DNA of 64,000 bases from Gigantopelta aegis. Taxonomy: Eukaryota; Mollusca; Gastropoda; Neomphalida; Peltospiridae. This document shows positions 45,831 to 57,500 of this stretch, piece by piece. A program made the position numbers and the translations under genes. Each line of letters begins with the position of its first letter. The stretch's first letter is position 1. The notes beneath the pieces are model-generated. The model saw only the letters and a program-made list of their open reading frames with translations. It was not told the origin of the DNA and did not search any database. The DNA lies in the NCBI RefSeq assembly GCF_016097555.1, contig NC_054699.1, positions 62,001-126,000 of the forward strand, given 5' to 3'.

Positions 45831-46996
45831 CTAGTAGTGGAGCACTGGTTGTAACAAGAAACAGTCCAATGAGCCCACCGATTAGGATGAGCCTGTATCA
45901 ACTGTGCATCAAAGTTTGTTTTGTTACACTAGTAGTGGAGCACTGGTTGTAACAAGAAACAGTCCAATGAGCCCACCGATTAGGATGAGCCTGTATCAAC
46001 TGTGCATCAAAGTTTGTTTTGTTACACTAGTAGTGGAGCACTGGTTGTAACAAGAAACAGTCCAATGAGCCCGCCGATTAGGATGAGCCTGTATCAACTG
46101 TGCATCAAAGTTTGTTTTGTTACACTAGTAGTGGAGCACTGGTTGTAACAAGAAACAGTCCAAAGAGCCCACCGATTAGGATGAGCCTGTATCAACTGTG
46201 CATCAAAGTTTGTTTTGTTACACTAGTAGTGGAGCACTGGTTGTAACAAGAAACAGTCCAATGAGCCCACCGATTAGGATGAGCCTGTATCAACTGTGCA
46301 TCAAAGTTTGTTTTGTTACACTAGTAGTGGAGCACTGGTTGTAACAAGAAACAGTCCAATGAGCCCACCGATTAGGATGAGCCTGTATCAACTGTGCATC
46401 AAAGTTTGTTTTGTTACACTAGTAGTGGAGCACTGGTTTAACAAGAAACAGTCCAATGAGCCCACCGATTAGGATGAGCCTGTATCAACTGTGCATCAAA
46501 GTTTGTTTTGTTACACTAGTAGTGGAGCACTGGTTGTAACAAGAAACAGTCCAATGAGCCCACCGATTAGGATGAGCCTGTATCAACTGTGCATCAAAGT
46601 TTGTTTTGTTACACTAGTAGTGGAGCACTGGTTGTAACAAGAAACAGTCCAATGAGCCCACCGATTAGGATGAGCCTGTATCAACTGTGCATCAAAGTTT
46701 GTTTTGTTACACTAGTAGTGGAGCACTGGTTGTAACAAGAAACAGTCCAATGAGCCCACCGATTAGGATGAGCCTGTATCAACTGTGCATCAAAGTTTGT
46801 TTTGTTACACTAGTAGTGGAGCACTGGTTGTAACAAGAAACAGTCCAATGAGCCCACCGATTAGGATGAGCCTGTATCAACTGTGCATCAAAGTTTGTTT
46901 TGTTACACTAGTAGTGGAGCACTGGTTGTAACAAGAAACAGTCCAATGAGCCCACCGATTAGGATGAGCCTGTATCAACTGTGCATCAAAGTTTGT
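45738..46996. repeat. About 97-bp satellite derived from a SINE middle, 13 copies
   Basis: Units contain TTACACTAGTAGTGGAGCAC, TGGTTGTAACAAGAAACAGT, CCACCGATTAGGATGAGCCT and CTGTGCATCAAAGTTTG. They correspond to the inverted SINE segment between body and tRNA head. Copies are nearly identical, so expansion is recent. Confidence 0.93.
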
Positions 46997-47195
46997 TTTG
47001 TTTTAATGATACCACTAGATCACATTGATTAATTAATCATTGACTATTGGATGTCAAACATTTGGTAATTCTGACTTGTAGTCATCAGAGGAAACCTGCT
47101 ACATTTTTCCTAATGCAGCAAGGGATCTTTTATATGCACTTTCCCACAAACAAGAAAGTACATACCATGGCCTTTCACCAGTTGTGGTACAGTGA
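46990..47195 (-). mobile_element. Partial SINE, inverted
   Basis: TTTTAATGATACCACTAGAT, CATTTGGTAATTCTGACTTG, GGAAACCTGCTACATTTTTC and AAGGGATCTTTTATATGCAC are the SINE 3' half. The head is missing; the array and this copy probably come from one or two abutting insertions. Confidence 0.7.
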
Positions 47196-47565
47196 CCTAG
47201 TAATAGTACATGACACACCACCAAGTTGTTCCTACATGTGAGGTTTGATAGTCCTGTATGCATCTGTATGCAAGATATGGTCTGGACAAGGATTTACTGT
47301 TACATGTAGTAGACCATGAAAAGTAGGTCACAGTGACCTAGTAATAGTACGTGACACACCAACATTCCAAGTTGTCCCTACATCTGAGGTTTGATGGACC
47401 TGTATGTAAGATATGTCCGGTCCATGATTTACTGTTATGTGCAGTAGATCATGAAAAGTAGGTTACACTGACCTAGTAAACGTACCCGACACACTGCCAT
47501 CCCAAGTTGTTCCTACATGTGAGGTTTGATGGTCCTGTATGCAAGATATGGTCCAGACAAGAAAA
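47190..47565. repeat. About 140-150-bp repeat, 2.5 copies
   Basis: Units share GTGACCTAGTAATAGTAC, AAGTTGTTCCTACATGTGAG, GTTTGATGGTCCTGTATG and ATTTACTGTTA. The last copy ends in GGACGGACGGACAATG. Confidence 0.8.
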
Positions 47566-47636
47566 AGTACGTATGGACGGACGGACAATGTCATATCATA
47601 ATAGGACCCATCCTAGACGGGCGAATAAAAAGTTAC

Positions 47637-47693
47637 CTCATAAATAAGATTTGCAATAATGCACTGTGTTTCATCATCGTCAATGTCTTCCAT
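47637..47693 (-). CDS. PCID2: PCID2 coding exon (57 bp), true copy of an amplified exon
   Basis: On the - strand the exon follows TTTTTTTTCAG and ends at a GTAACT donor. It encodes MEDIDDDETQCIIANLIYE in phase 0 at both ends. Human PCID2 has VEDVDIDEVQCILANLIY. This copy is chosen because it alone keeps the full 3' end (LIYE) and a donor that joins in frame to the last exon. Thirteen further copies of the acceptor plus the first 16 codons or so lie upstream of it in transcript order (47694-48496), which makes the actual acceptor choice uncertain. Confidence 0.92.
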
Positions 47694-48496
47694 CTGAAAA
47701 AAAACAAGATTTGCAATAATGCACTGTGTTTCATCATCGTCAATGTCTTCCATCTGAAAAAAAACAAGATTTGCAATAATGCACTGTGTTTCATCATCGT
47801 CAATGTCTTCCATCTGAAAAAAAAAAGATTTGCAATAATGCACTGTGTTTCATCATCGTCAATGTCGTCCATCTGAAAAAAACAAGATTTGCAATAATGC
47901 ACTGTGTTTCATCATCGTCAATGTCTTCCATCTGAAAAAAAAACAAGATTTGCAATAATGCACTGTGTTTCATCATCGTCAATGTCTTCCATCTGAAAAA
48001 ACCAAGATTTGCAATAATGCACTGTGTTTCATCATCGTCAATGTCTTCCATCTGAAAAAAAAAAACATAACAAGATTTGCAATAATGCACTGTGTTTCAT
48101 CATCGTCAATGTCTTCCATCTGAAAAACAAAAACATAACAAGATTTGCAATAATGCACTGTGTTTCATCATCGTCAATGTCTTCCATCTGAAAAAAACCA
48201 AGATTTGCAATAATGCACTGTGTTTCACCATCGTCAATGTCTTCCATCTGAAAAAAAAAAAGATTTGCAATAATGCACTGTGTTTCATCAACGTCAATGT
48301 CTTCCATCTGAAAAAACCAAGATTTGCAATAATGCACTGTTTTTCATCATCGTCAATGTCTTCCATTTGAAAAAACCAAGATTTGCAATAATGCACTGTG
48401 TTTCATCATCGTCAATGTCTTCCATCTGAAAAAAAAAAACATAACAAGATTTGCAATAATGCACTGTGTTTCATCATCGTCAATGTCTTCCATCTG
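47694..48496 (-). repeat. Tandem array of a PCID2 splice acceptor plus partial exon, 13 extra copies
   Basis: Each unit, on the - strand, has a T-run, CAG, then ATGGAAGACATTGACGATG and ACACAGTGCATTATTGC. This is the acceptor and about the first 47 bases of the 57-bp PCID2 exon. The exon end with LIYE and its GTAACT donor occur only in the true copy. Spacings between successive ATG positions are 60, 60, 59, 59, 61, 59, 68, 68, 60, 60, 59, 59 and 68. Only the nearest two extra acceptors are clearly in frame and open to the true exon. Confidence 0.95.
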
Positions 48497-48519
48497 AAAA
48501 AAACAACATAATGAGAAGG

Positions 48520-49140
48520 AGTCTACTGACCACATTTATTTTAAATCAGTAACTGGACTTGCTTAGTAACTGGACTTGCTTAGTAACTGGAATTGCTTTG
48601 ATTAGATATTCAGGGCTCGAAATACTGCCGGCACGACCAGGTTTGGCCAGTCAACATCACTATGGACATAAGATATTTCTGCCTGCTTTCCCATTGGACT
48701 ATATTTTGCATTTAATTGCCTGCTTATCACCTAAAAAAATTTTGAGCACAAAATTCAAATTTACCCTCTTTTAATAAAACTTGTAATAACTCCAAACTCG
48801 TTATGCCAAAATCAGTTGGGTCCCAAAGTGGACGGTATAACGAGGTTTGACTGTATACATGTACCGTATCATCAAGATTGGTTCAGCAGATTTTGATTTG
48901 GTCTGGTAGAAGTTTTAGCTTACCAGACCTAGTGTCCAGCAAGAAATTCTGCTCAATTTGACCCGTGATATCAATATACAAAAAGTGGCCACTTTTCAGC
49001 ATAGAATCTGCCAGTTGTGCTCTAACAAAGCAAAAGTTACAAACCTGGTAAGGTTCATCTAAACCTTTACTATTATATTTATTATTGGAGATCACCAGCA
49101 TGTACATTCTGGCAATTTACTTCACAAAATGAGGACATTT
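48520..49140. other. PCID2 intron with transposon ends
   Basis: CAGGGCTCGAAATACTGCCG at about 48612 is a hAT-like terminus without a partner. GTATAACGAGGTTTGACTGTA (split as GTATAACGAGG and TTTGACTGTA, near 48835-48856) is the right end of a pogo/Tc1-type MITE. Otherwise no feature was recognised. Confidence 0.45.
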
Positions 49141-49144
49141 CCAT

Positions 49145-49250
49145 CATCTCACTCATGGGCATTTTAGATTTACGTTTGACACCCATTGGCCGATGTATTT
49201 TTCGTGCTGGGGTGTCGTTAAACATTCATTCATTCATTCACTCACTCAGG
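49145..49250 (+). mobile_element. SINE-like 3' tail ending in (CATT)n
   Basis: GACACCCATTGGCCGATGTA, GTGCTGGGGTGTCGTTAAAC and CATTCATTCATTCA form a second molluscan SINE tail type. Confidence 0.6.
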
Positions 49251-49424
49251 GTATAAAATAAAATTTGCATATTATATGATTGGCACATTATACCACTGAG
49301 CTAGCGAGAAGCTGATAAAGGCTGAAACAGTATAATAAAACACTTTTAATATTTACATTGTTCGAACTACTGGGGTTTAATGGCTCACAATGGGAATAGT
49401 TTCAGCATCTCTCTAAAGCCCTGG

Positions 49425-49725
49425 GATGGGATTTTGCTCAGTTGGTCACATCACAGGATCAAACCACCTCGGTGGATCCATTCAACTGGCTGGGGGTTTT
49501 CTTGTTTCAACCAGTGCACCACAACTGGTCAAAGGCTGTGGTATATGTTTTCCTGTTTGTGGGAAAGTGCATATAAGAGATCCCTTCCTGCATTAGGAAA
49601 AATATAGCGGGTTTCCTCTGATGACTAAAAGTCAGAAGTACCAAATATTTGACATTCAATAGCCAATGATTCATTAGTCAATGTGCTCTAGTGGTGTCAT
49701 TAAACAAAACAAACTTTAACTCTCT
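49425..49725 (+). mobile_element. Molluscan tRNA-derived SINE, nearly full length
   Basis: Order matches the inverted copy at 43553-43857: head (GCTCAGTTGGTCACA, GGATCAAACCACCTCGGTGG), TTTCAACCAGTGCACCACAA, GTGCATATAAGAGATCCCTT, GCGGGTTTCCTCTGATGAC, ATTTGACATTCAATAGCC and GGTGTCATTAAACAAAAC. Confidence 0.8.
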
Positions 49726-49795
49726 AAAGCCGAAAACACACAGGAGCTGGTCCAGGTCTGGTATGGTACTAGTAAAAAAACAAGAAAAGAAAAGC

Positions 49796-50960
49796 CAGGG
49801 TTCATACAGGTTTGAGAAAATAAAATTCAAATTCAAGGACTTTTTCAAGTACTTAAATTAATTTTTCAAGGACACAAAAACATGTTTTAAATAAACTTAC
49901 CTAGTAATAAAAAGTAGACTGTCATTGCACATATAATTATACACTGCTTCAAGCCTTATTAATTTAACATGGAAGTCCTTCTGAATGGGCCTATAGGGGG
50001 GTAAGTACATTTATTGACGATATTTAAATGTTTCTTTACAACAGATGTCACAGATACTAACAGTGTATTACAGATGATGCACTACTTATTTCATACAAAC
50101 CAATTTTACAGCTTTGCCCTCTAGTTTTAATTCTAAAAACGATCTTTCAATGCTTAGGTGCGCCGGTTCACCAGACATCACCATATACATATCGAGGTCG
50201 GCTTGAGCGCGGGCGTCACTGAACTAATCTGTGACATCATTTCCCAAGAGCGCTATGGCTGTTTGCCTATTATCGCTCACCAGTAAACCCCAGTCACAAA
50301 ATTTATCGAGTTGCAAAATACTAACGCACATCATTAAATGTTAAACTAGCCTGAGAAACAAAACAAAGTACATACCAGATCATTTATTCAAACTACAAAC
50401 ATACAGACTTCGTAACGCTGCCTCGCCCATGCTTGCTATACTGAATGCTTTAGAGCATAGTCTGCATCGCACTTTGTGTCCATCATTGGGCACACACAAA
50501 AGCCAGTCCTTATAATCCTCGGTTTGCAACCAGGTATCATTAAATTTACACTTGCATGACATGTTGAAAGAATTTTCATGGTTAATTTAACAATCAAACA
50601 ATGGCGTATTCCGATGATGTACAACAACCACATGTCTGCATGTGCAAATACTTTGACCCAATCAGAGATCAGTATTTGTGAATATTTCATTTCCGTGGAC
50701 AGCCGAAGCACATATTTGGCGGGAATGTCAAAGAAGTTTTGGATTGACGCGTAAATAAACCTATGGAAGCGATTCATTTTTTTTTTTACTAAAGCTATGA
50801 AAGGCATGTTTCCTATTTTTTCGGGAGGGGAAAATAAAATTCAAGGACTTTTCAAAGACTTTTTCACAAAAATATGAGTTTTCAAGGTGGTCAAGGCCTT
50901 AAAAATACATTAACAAAATTCAAGTACTTTCAAGCACTTCAAGCACCTGTGCGAACCCTG
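49796..50960 (-). mobile_element. hAT-like element with zinc-finger fragment
   Basis: The termini CAGGGTTCATACAGGTTTGA and, inverted, CAGGGTTCGCACAGGTGCTT are flanked by the direct repeat AAAAGC (49790-49795 and 50961-50966). Both ends have TTGAATTT/CAAGGACTT subterminal repeats. The duplication seen is 6 bp rather than the 8 usual for hAT, so the superfamily is tentative. Confidence 0.7.
50380..50562 (-). pseudogene. Transposase N-terminal zinc-finger fragment
   Basis: A 60-residue - strand frame reads KCKFNDTWLQTEDYKDWLL, then CVPNDGHKVRCRLCSKAFSI and ASMGEAALRS. The pattern K-F-N-x-x-W-L...W-L...C-x2-C-x-K-x-F is that of BED-type zinc fingers at the start of hAT-like transposases (family knowledge). 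The distal His pair is not visible and the catalytic domain is missing, so the parent element is a deletion derivative. Confidence 0.6.
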
Positions 50961-50966
50961 AAAAGC

Positions 50967-51227
50967 ATTGAATCAAATGTGACAAAACACATTGCATCTG
51001 CGCTAGTGTGGATTACAGTAGAGATCTGGCAGCAAATGACATAGAATAGGTGCTATACTTGAACAGACTCGCCAGAACCAGACCCAGCTTTGGAGTATTT
51101 TGGGTAAACACTAAATTTATAAATGACTGACCCAACATACCACAGAGCTTACAGAAAGATGCTTCTACATTTCATTGTTTAAACTGTTCCAAATACTGGC
51201 ACATTAATTTTTAAAAACAATCTTTAC
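50967..51227. other. PCID2 intron beside the 70-bp exon
   Basis: Unique sequence; no feature recognised. Confidence 0.4.
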
Positions 51228-51297
51228 CTCCATTAGTTTGAGAACTGTTGTGAACTCATCAATGGGCAAGAGATGCGTCTTGTTGTTGATGAGATAT
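51228..51297 (-). CDS. PCID2: PCID2 coding exon (70 bp)
   Basis: On the - strand the exon runs from a TTTTTTCTCTTACAG acceptor to a GTAAAG donor. After completing the split Val codon it encodes YLINNKTHLLPIDEFTTVLK and LME. The human counterpart is [20 protein letters not shown] followed by MQ. The exon ends in phase 0. Its polypyrimidine tract overlaps the T/C-rich 3' tail of a SINE inserted on the same strand just upstream (51305-51590). Confidence 0.92.
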
Positions 51298-51304
51298 CTG
51301 TAAG

Positions 51305-51598
51305 AGAAAAAAGGAATGTTATATTTAACACGGCTACCTGGTGTCTGACATATGGTGAGTGTAACACTAGGGTGAATGCCAGAACCCAGTGCCATCAACA
51401 CGGACTACTTGAACCAAACAGCAGCAAGGGAACTTTTATATAGACTTCCATCACAAACAGTACAGCACATATTAGGGACTTTAATAAAGGACTGGCTGGG
51501 ATGAGAAAAAACCCATTGGGTCCACTGAGGAGATTTGATTCTATGACCCATCGCTCTTCAGGCAAGCACTCTACCACTGGGCTACACCCTATTTCTCT
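51305..51598 (-). mobile_element. SINE on the PCID2 strand, abutting the exon acceptor
   Basis: On the - strand the head reads GTAGCCCAGTGGTAGAGTGC (A-box TRGCNNARYGG present), then GGTCATAGAATCAAATC in the B-box position, GGACCCAATGGGTTTTTTCT and CACCATATGTCAGACACC. The tail reads GTTAAATATAACATTCC then TTTTTTCTC, leading directly to TTACAG and the 70-bp PCID2 exon. Its head is also the start of the 88-bp satellite. Confidence 0.75.
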
Positions 51599-54500
51599 GT
51601 ATGGTTTAACAAGCCACTAACATCGTAAGGTATTAACTGCTACACATTAACAAGCACTCTACCACTGGGCTACACCCTATTTCTCTGTATGGTTTAACAA
51701 GCCACTAACATCGTAAGGTATTAACTGCTACACATTAACAAGCATTCTACCACTGGGTTACACCCTATTTCTCTGTATGGTTTAACAAGCCACTAACATC
51801 GTACGGTATTAACTGCTACACATTAACAAGCATTCTACCACTGGGTTACACCCTATTTCTCTGTATGGTTTAACAAGCCACTAACATCGTAAGGTATTAA
51901 CTGCTACACATTAACAAGCACTCTACCACTGGGCTACACCCTATTTCTCTGTATGGTTTAACAAGCCACTAACATCGTACAGTATTAACTGCTACACATT
52001 AACAAGCATTCTACCACTGGGTTACACCCTATTTCTCTGTATGGTTTAACAAGCCACTAACATCGTACGGTATTAACTGCTACACATTAACAAGCACTCT
52101 ACCACTGGGCTACACCCTATTTCTCTGTATGGTTTAACAAGCCACTAACATCGTAAGGTACTAACTGCTACACATTAACAAGCACTCTACCACTGGGTTA
52201 CACCCTATTTCTCTGTATGGTTTAACAAGCCACTAACATCGTAAGGTATTAACTGCTACACATTAACAAGCATTCTACCACTGGGTTACACCCTATTTCT
52301 CTGTATGGTTTAACAAGCCACTAACATCGTACGGTATTAACTGCTACACATTAACAAGCACTCTACCACTGGGCTACACCCTATTTCTCTGTATGGTTTA
52401 ACAAGCCACTAACATCGTAAGGTATTAACTGCTACACATTAACAAGCACTCTACCACTGGGTTACACCCTATTTCTCTGTATGGTTTAACAAGCCACTAA
52501 CATCGTAAGGTATTAACTCTACACATTAACAAGCATTCTACCACTGGGTTACACCCTATTTCTCTGTATGGTTTAACAAGCCACTAACATCGTAAGGTAT
52601 TAACTGCTACACATTAACAAGCCACTAACATCGTAAGGTATTAACTGCTACACATTAACAAGCACTCTACCACTGGGCTACACCCTATTTCTCTGTATGG
52701 TTTAACAAGCCACTAACATCGTAAGGTATTAACTGCTACACATTAACAAGCACTCTACCACTGGGCTACACCCTATTTCTCTGTATGGTTTAACAAGCCA
52801 CTAACATCGTAAGGTATTAACTGCTACACATTAACAAGCATTCTACCACTGGGTTACACCCTATTTCTCTGTATGGTTTAACAAGCCACTAACATCGTAA
52901 GGTATTAACTGCTACACATTAACAAGCCACTAACATCGTAAGGTATTAACTGCTACACATTAACAAGCACTCTACCACTGGGCTACACCCTATTTCTCTG
53001 TATGGTTTAACAAGCCACTAACATCGTAAGGTAGTAACTGCTACACATTAACAAGCCACTAACATCGTAAGGTATTAACTGCTACACATTAACAAGCACT
53101 CTACCACTGGGCTACACCCTATTTCTCTGTATGGTTTAACAAGCCACTAACATCGTAAGGTATTAACTGCTACACATTAACAAGCACTCTACCACTGGGC
53201 TACACCCTATTTCTCTGTATGGTTTAACAAGCCACTAACATCGTAAGGTATTAACTGCTACACATTAACAAGCACTCTACCACTGGGCTACACCCTATTT
53301 CTCTGTATGGTTTAACAAGCCACTAACATCGTAAGGTATTAACTGCTACACATTAACAAGCACTTTACCACTGGGCTACACCCTATTTCTCTGTATGGTT
53401 TAACAAGCCACTAACATCGTAAGGTATTAACTGCTACACATTAACAAGCCACTAACATCGTAAGGTATTAACTGCTACACATTAACAAGCACTCTACCAC
53501 TGGGCTACACCCTATTTCTCTCTATGGTTTAACAAGCCACTAACATCGTAAGGTATTAACTGCTACACATTAACAAGCACTCTACCACTGGGCTACACCC
53601 TATTTCTCTGTATGGTTTAACAAGCCACTAACATCGTAAGGTATTAACTGCTACACATTAACAAGCACTCTACCACTGGGCTACACCCTATTTCTCTGTA
53701 TGGTTTAACAAGCCACTAACATCGTAAGGTATTAACTGCTACACATTAACAAGCACTCTACCACTGGGCTACACCCTATTTCTCTCTATGGTTTAACAAG
53801 CCACTAACATCGTAAGGTATTAACTGCTACACATTAACAAGCACTCTACCACTGGGCTACACCCTATTTCTCTGTATGGTTTAACAAGCCACTAACATTG
53901 TAAGGTATTAACTGCTACACATTAACAAGCCACTAACATCGTAAGGTATTAACTGCTACACATTAACAAGCACTCTACCACTGGGCTACACCCTATTTCT
54001 CTGTATGGTTTAACAAGCCACTAACATCGTAAGGTATTAACTGCTACACATTAACAAGCACTCTACCACTGGGCTACACCCTATTTCTCTGTATGGTTTA
54101 ACAAGCCACTAACATCGTAAGGTATTAACTGCTACACATTAACAAGCACTCTACCACTGGGCTACACCCTATTTCTCTGTATGGTTTAACAAGCCACTAA
54201 CATCGTAAGGTATTAACTGCTACACATTAACAAGCATTCTACCACTGGGCTACACCCTATTTCTCTGTATGGTTTAACAAGCCACTAACATCGTAAGGTA
54301 TTAACTGCTACACATTAACAAGCACTCTACCACTGGGCTACACCCTATTTCTCTGTATGGTTTAACAAGCCACTAACATCGTAAGGTATTAACTGCTACA
54401 CATTAACAAGCACTCTACCACTGGGCTACACCCTATTTCTCTGTATGGTTTAACAAGCCACTAACATCGTAAGGTATTAACTGCTACACATTAACAAGCA

Positions 54501-57500
54501 CTCTACCACTGGGCTACACCCTATTTCTCTGTATGGTTTAACAAGCCACTAACATCGTAAGGTATTAACTGCTACACATTAACAAGCATTCTACCACTGG
54601 GTTACACCCTATTTCTCTGTATGGTTTAACAAGCCACTAACATCGTACGGTATTAACTGCTACACATTAACAAGCACTCTACCACTGGGCTACACCCTAT
54701 TTCTCTGTATGGTTTAACAAGCCACTAACATCGTAAGGTATTAACTGCTACACATTAACAAGCATTCTACCACTGGGTTACACCCTATTTCTCTGTATGG
54801 TTTAACAAGCCACTAACATCGTAAGGTATTAACTGCTACACATTAACAAGCCACTAACATCGTAAGGTATTAACTGCTACACATTAACAAGCACTCTACC
54901 ACTGGGCTACACCCTATTTCTCTGTATGGTTTAACAAGCCACTAACATCGTAAGGTAGTAACTGCTACACATTAACAAGCCACTAACATCGTAAGGTATT
55001 AACTGCTACACATTAACAAGCACTCTACCACTGGGCTACACCCTATTTCTCTGTATGGTTTAACAAGCCACTAACATCGTAAGGTATTAACTGCTACACA
55101 TTAACAAGCATTCTACCACTGGGTTACACCCTATTTCTCTGTATGGTTTAACAAGCCACTAACATCGTAAGGTATTAACTGCTACACATTAACAAGCCAC
55201 TAACATCGTAAGGTATTAACTGCTACACATAAACAAGCACTCTACCACTGGGCTACACCCTATTTCTCTGTATGGTTTAACAAGCCACTAACATCGTAAG
55301 GTAGTAACTGCTACACATTAACAAGCCACTAACATCGTAAGGTATTAACTGCTACACATTAACAAGCACTCTACCACTGGGCTACACCCTATTTCTCTGT
55401 ATGGTTTAACAAGCCACTAACATCGTAAGGTATTAACTGCTACACATTAACAAGCACTCTACCACTGGGCTACACCCTATTTCTCTGTATGGTTTAACAA
55501 GCCACTAACATCGTAAGGTATTAACTGCTACACATTAACAAGCACTCTACCACTGGGCTACACCCTATTTCTCTGTATGGTTTAACAAGCCACTAACATC
55601 GTAAGGTATTAACTGCTACACATTAACAAGCACTCTACCACTGGGCTACACCCTATTTCTCTGTATGGTTTAACAAGCCACTAACATCGTAAGGTATTAA
55701 CTGCTACACATTAACAAGCACTTTACCACTGGGCTACACCCTATTTCTCTGTATGGTTTAACAAGCCACTAACATCGTAAGGTATTAACTGCTACACATT
55801 AACAAGCCACTAACATCGTAAGGTATTAACTGCTACACATTAACAAGCACTCTACCACTGGGCTACACCCTATTTCTCTCTATGGTTTAACAAGCCACTA
55901 ACATCGTAAGGTATTAACTGCTACACATTAACAAGCACTCTACCACTGGGCTACACCCTATTTCTCTGTATGGTTTAACAAGCCACTAACATCGTAAGGT
56001 ATTAACTGCTACACATTAACAAGCACTCTACCACTGGGCTACACCCTATTTCTCTGTATGGTTTAACAAGCCACTAACATCGTAAGGTATTAACTGCTAC
56101 ACATTAACAAGCACTCTACCACTGGGCTACACCCTATTTCTCTCTATGGTTTAACAAGCCACTAACATCGTAAGGTATTAACTGCTACACATTAACAAGC
56201 ACTCTACCACTGGGCTACACCCTATTTCTCTGTATGGTTTAACAAGCCACTAACATTGTAAGGTATTAACTGCTACACATTAACAAGCCACTAACATCGT
56301 AAGGTATTAACTGCTACACATTAACAAGCACTCTACCACTGGGCTACACCCTATTTCTCTGTATGGTTTAACAAGCCACTAACATCGTAAGGTATTAACT
56401 GCTACACATTAACAAGCACTCTACCACTGGGCTACACCCTATTTCTCTGTATGGTTTAACAAGCCACTAACATCGTAAGGTATTAACTGCTACACATTAA
56501 CAAGCACTCTACCACTGGGCTACACCCTATTTCTCTGTATGGTTTAACAAGCCACTAACATCGTAAGGTATTAACTGCTACACATTAACAAGCATTCTAC
56601 CACTGGGCTACACCCTATTTCTCTGTATGGTTTAACAAGCCACTAACATCGTAAGGTATTAACTGCTACACATTAACAAGCACTCTACCACTGGGCTACA
56701 CCCTATTTCTCTGTATGGTTTAACAAGCCACTAACATCGTAAGGTATTAACTGCTACACATTAACAAGCACTCTACCACTGGGCTACACCCTATTTCTCT
56801 GTATGGTTTAACAAGCCACTAACATCGTAAGGTATTAACTGCTACACATTAACAAGCACTCTACCACTGGGCTACACCCTATTTCTCTGTATGGTTTAAC
56901 AAGCCACTAACATCGTAAGGTATTAACTGCTACACATTAACAAGCATTCTACCACTGGGTTACACCCTATTTCTCTGTATGGTTTAACAAGCCACTAACA
57001 TCGTACGGTATTAACTGCTACACATTAACAAGCACTCTACCACTGGGCTACACCCTATTTCTCTGTATGGTTTAACAAGCCACTAACATCGTAAGGTATT
57101 AACTGCTACACATTAACAAGCATTCTACCACTGGGTTACACCCTATTTCTCTGTATGGTTTAACAAGCCACTAACATCGTAAGGTATTAACTGCTACACA
57201 TTAACAAGCCACTAACATCGTAAGGTATTAACTGCTACACATTAACAAGCACTCTACCACTGGGCTACACCCTATTTCTCTGTATGGTTTAACAAGCCAC
57301 TAACATCGTAAGGTAGTAACTGCTACACATTAACAAGCCACTAACATCGTAAGGTATTAACTGCTACACATTAACAAGCACTCTACCACTGGGCTACACC
57401 CTATTTCTCTGTATGGTTTAACAAGCCACTAACATCGTAAGGTATTAACTGCTACACATTAACAAGCATTCTACCACTGGGTTACACCCTATTTCTCTGT

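Noticed and set aside
51204-51401. 65-codon - frame starting upstream of the 70-bp PCID2 exon
   Set aside because: Includes the exon but extends into the SINE upstream and past the donor; splice sites and homology define only 51228-51297.
51541-51600. tRNA gene on the - strand (GTAGCCCAGTGGTAGAGTGC)
   Set aside because: Only the A-box is good; the B-box region is degenerate, no cloverleaf can be completed, and a SINE body follows.
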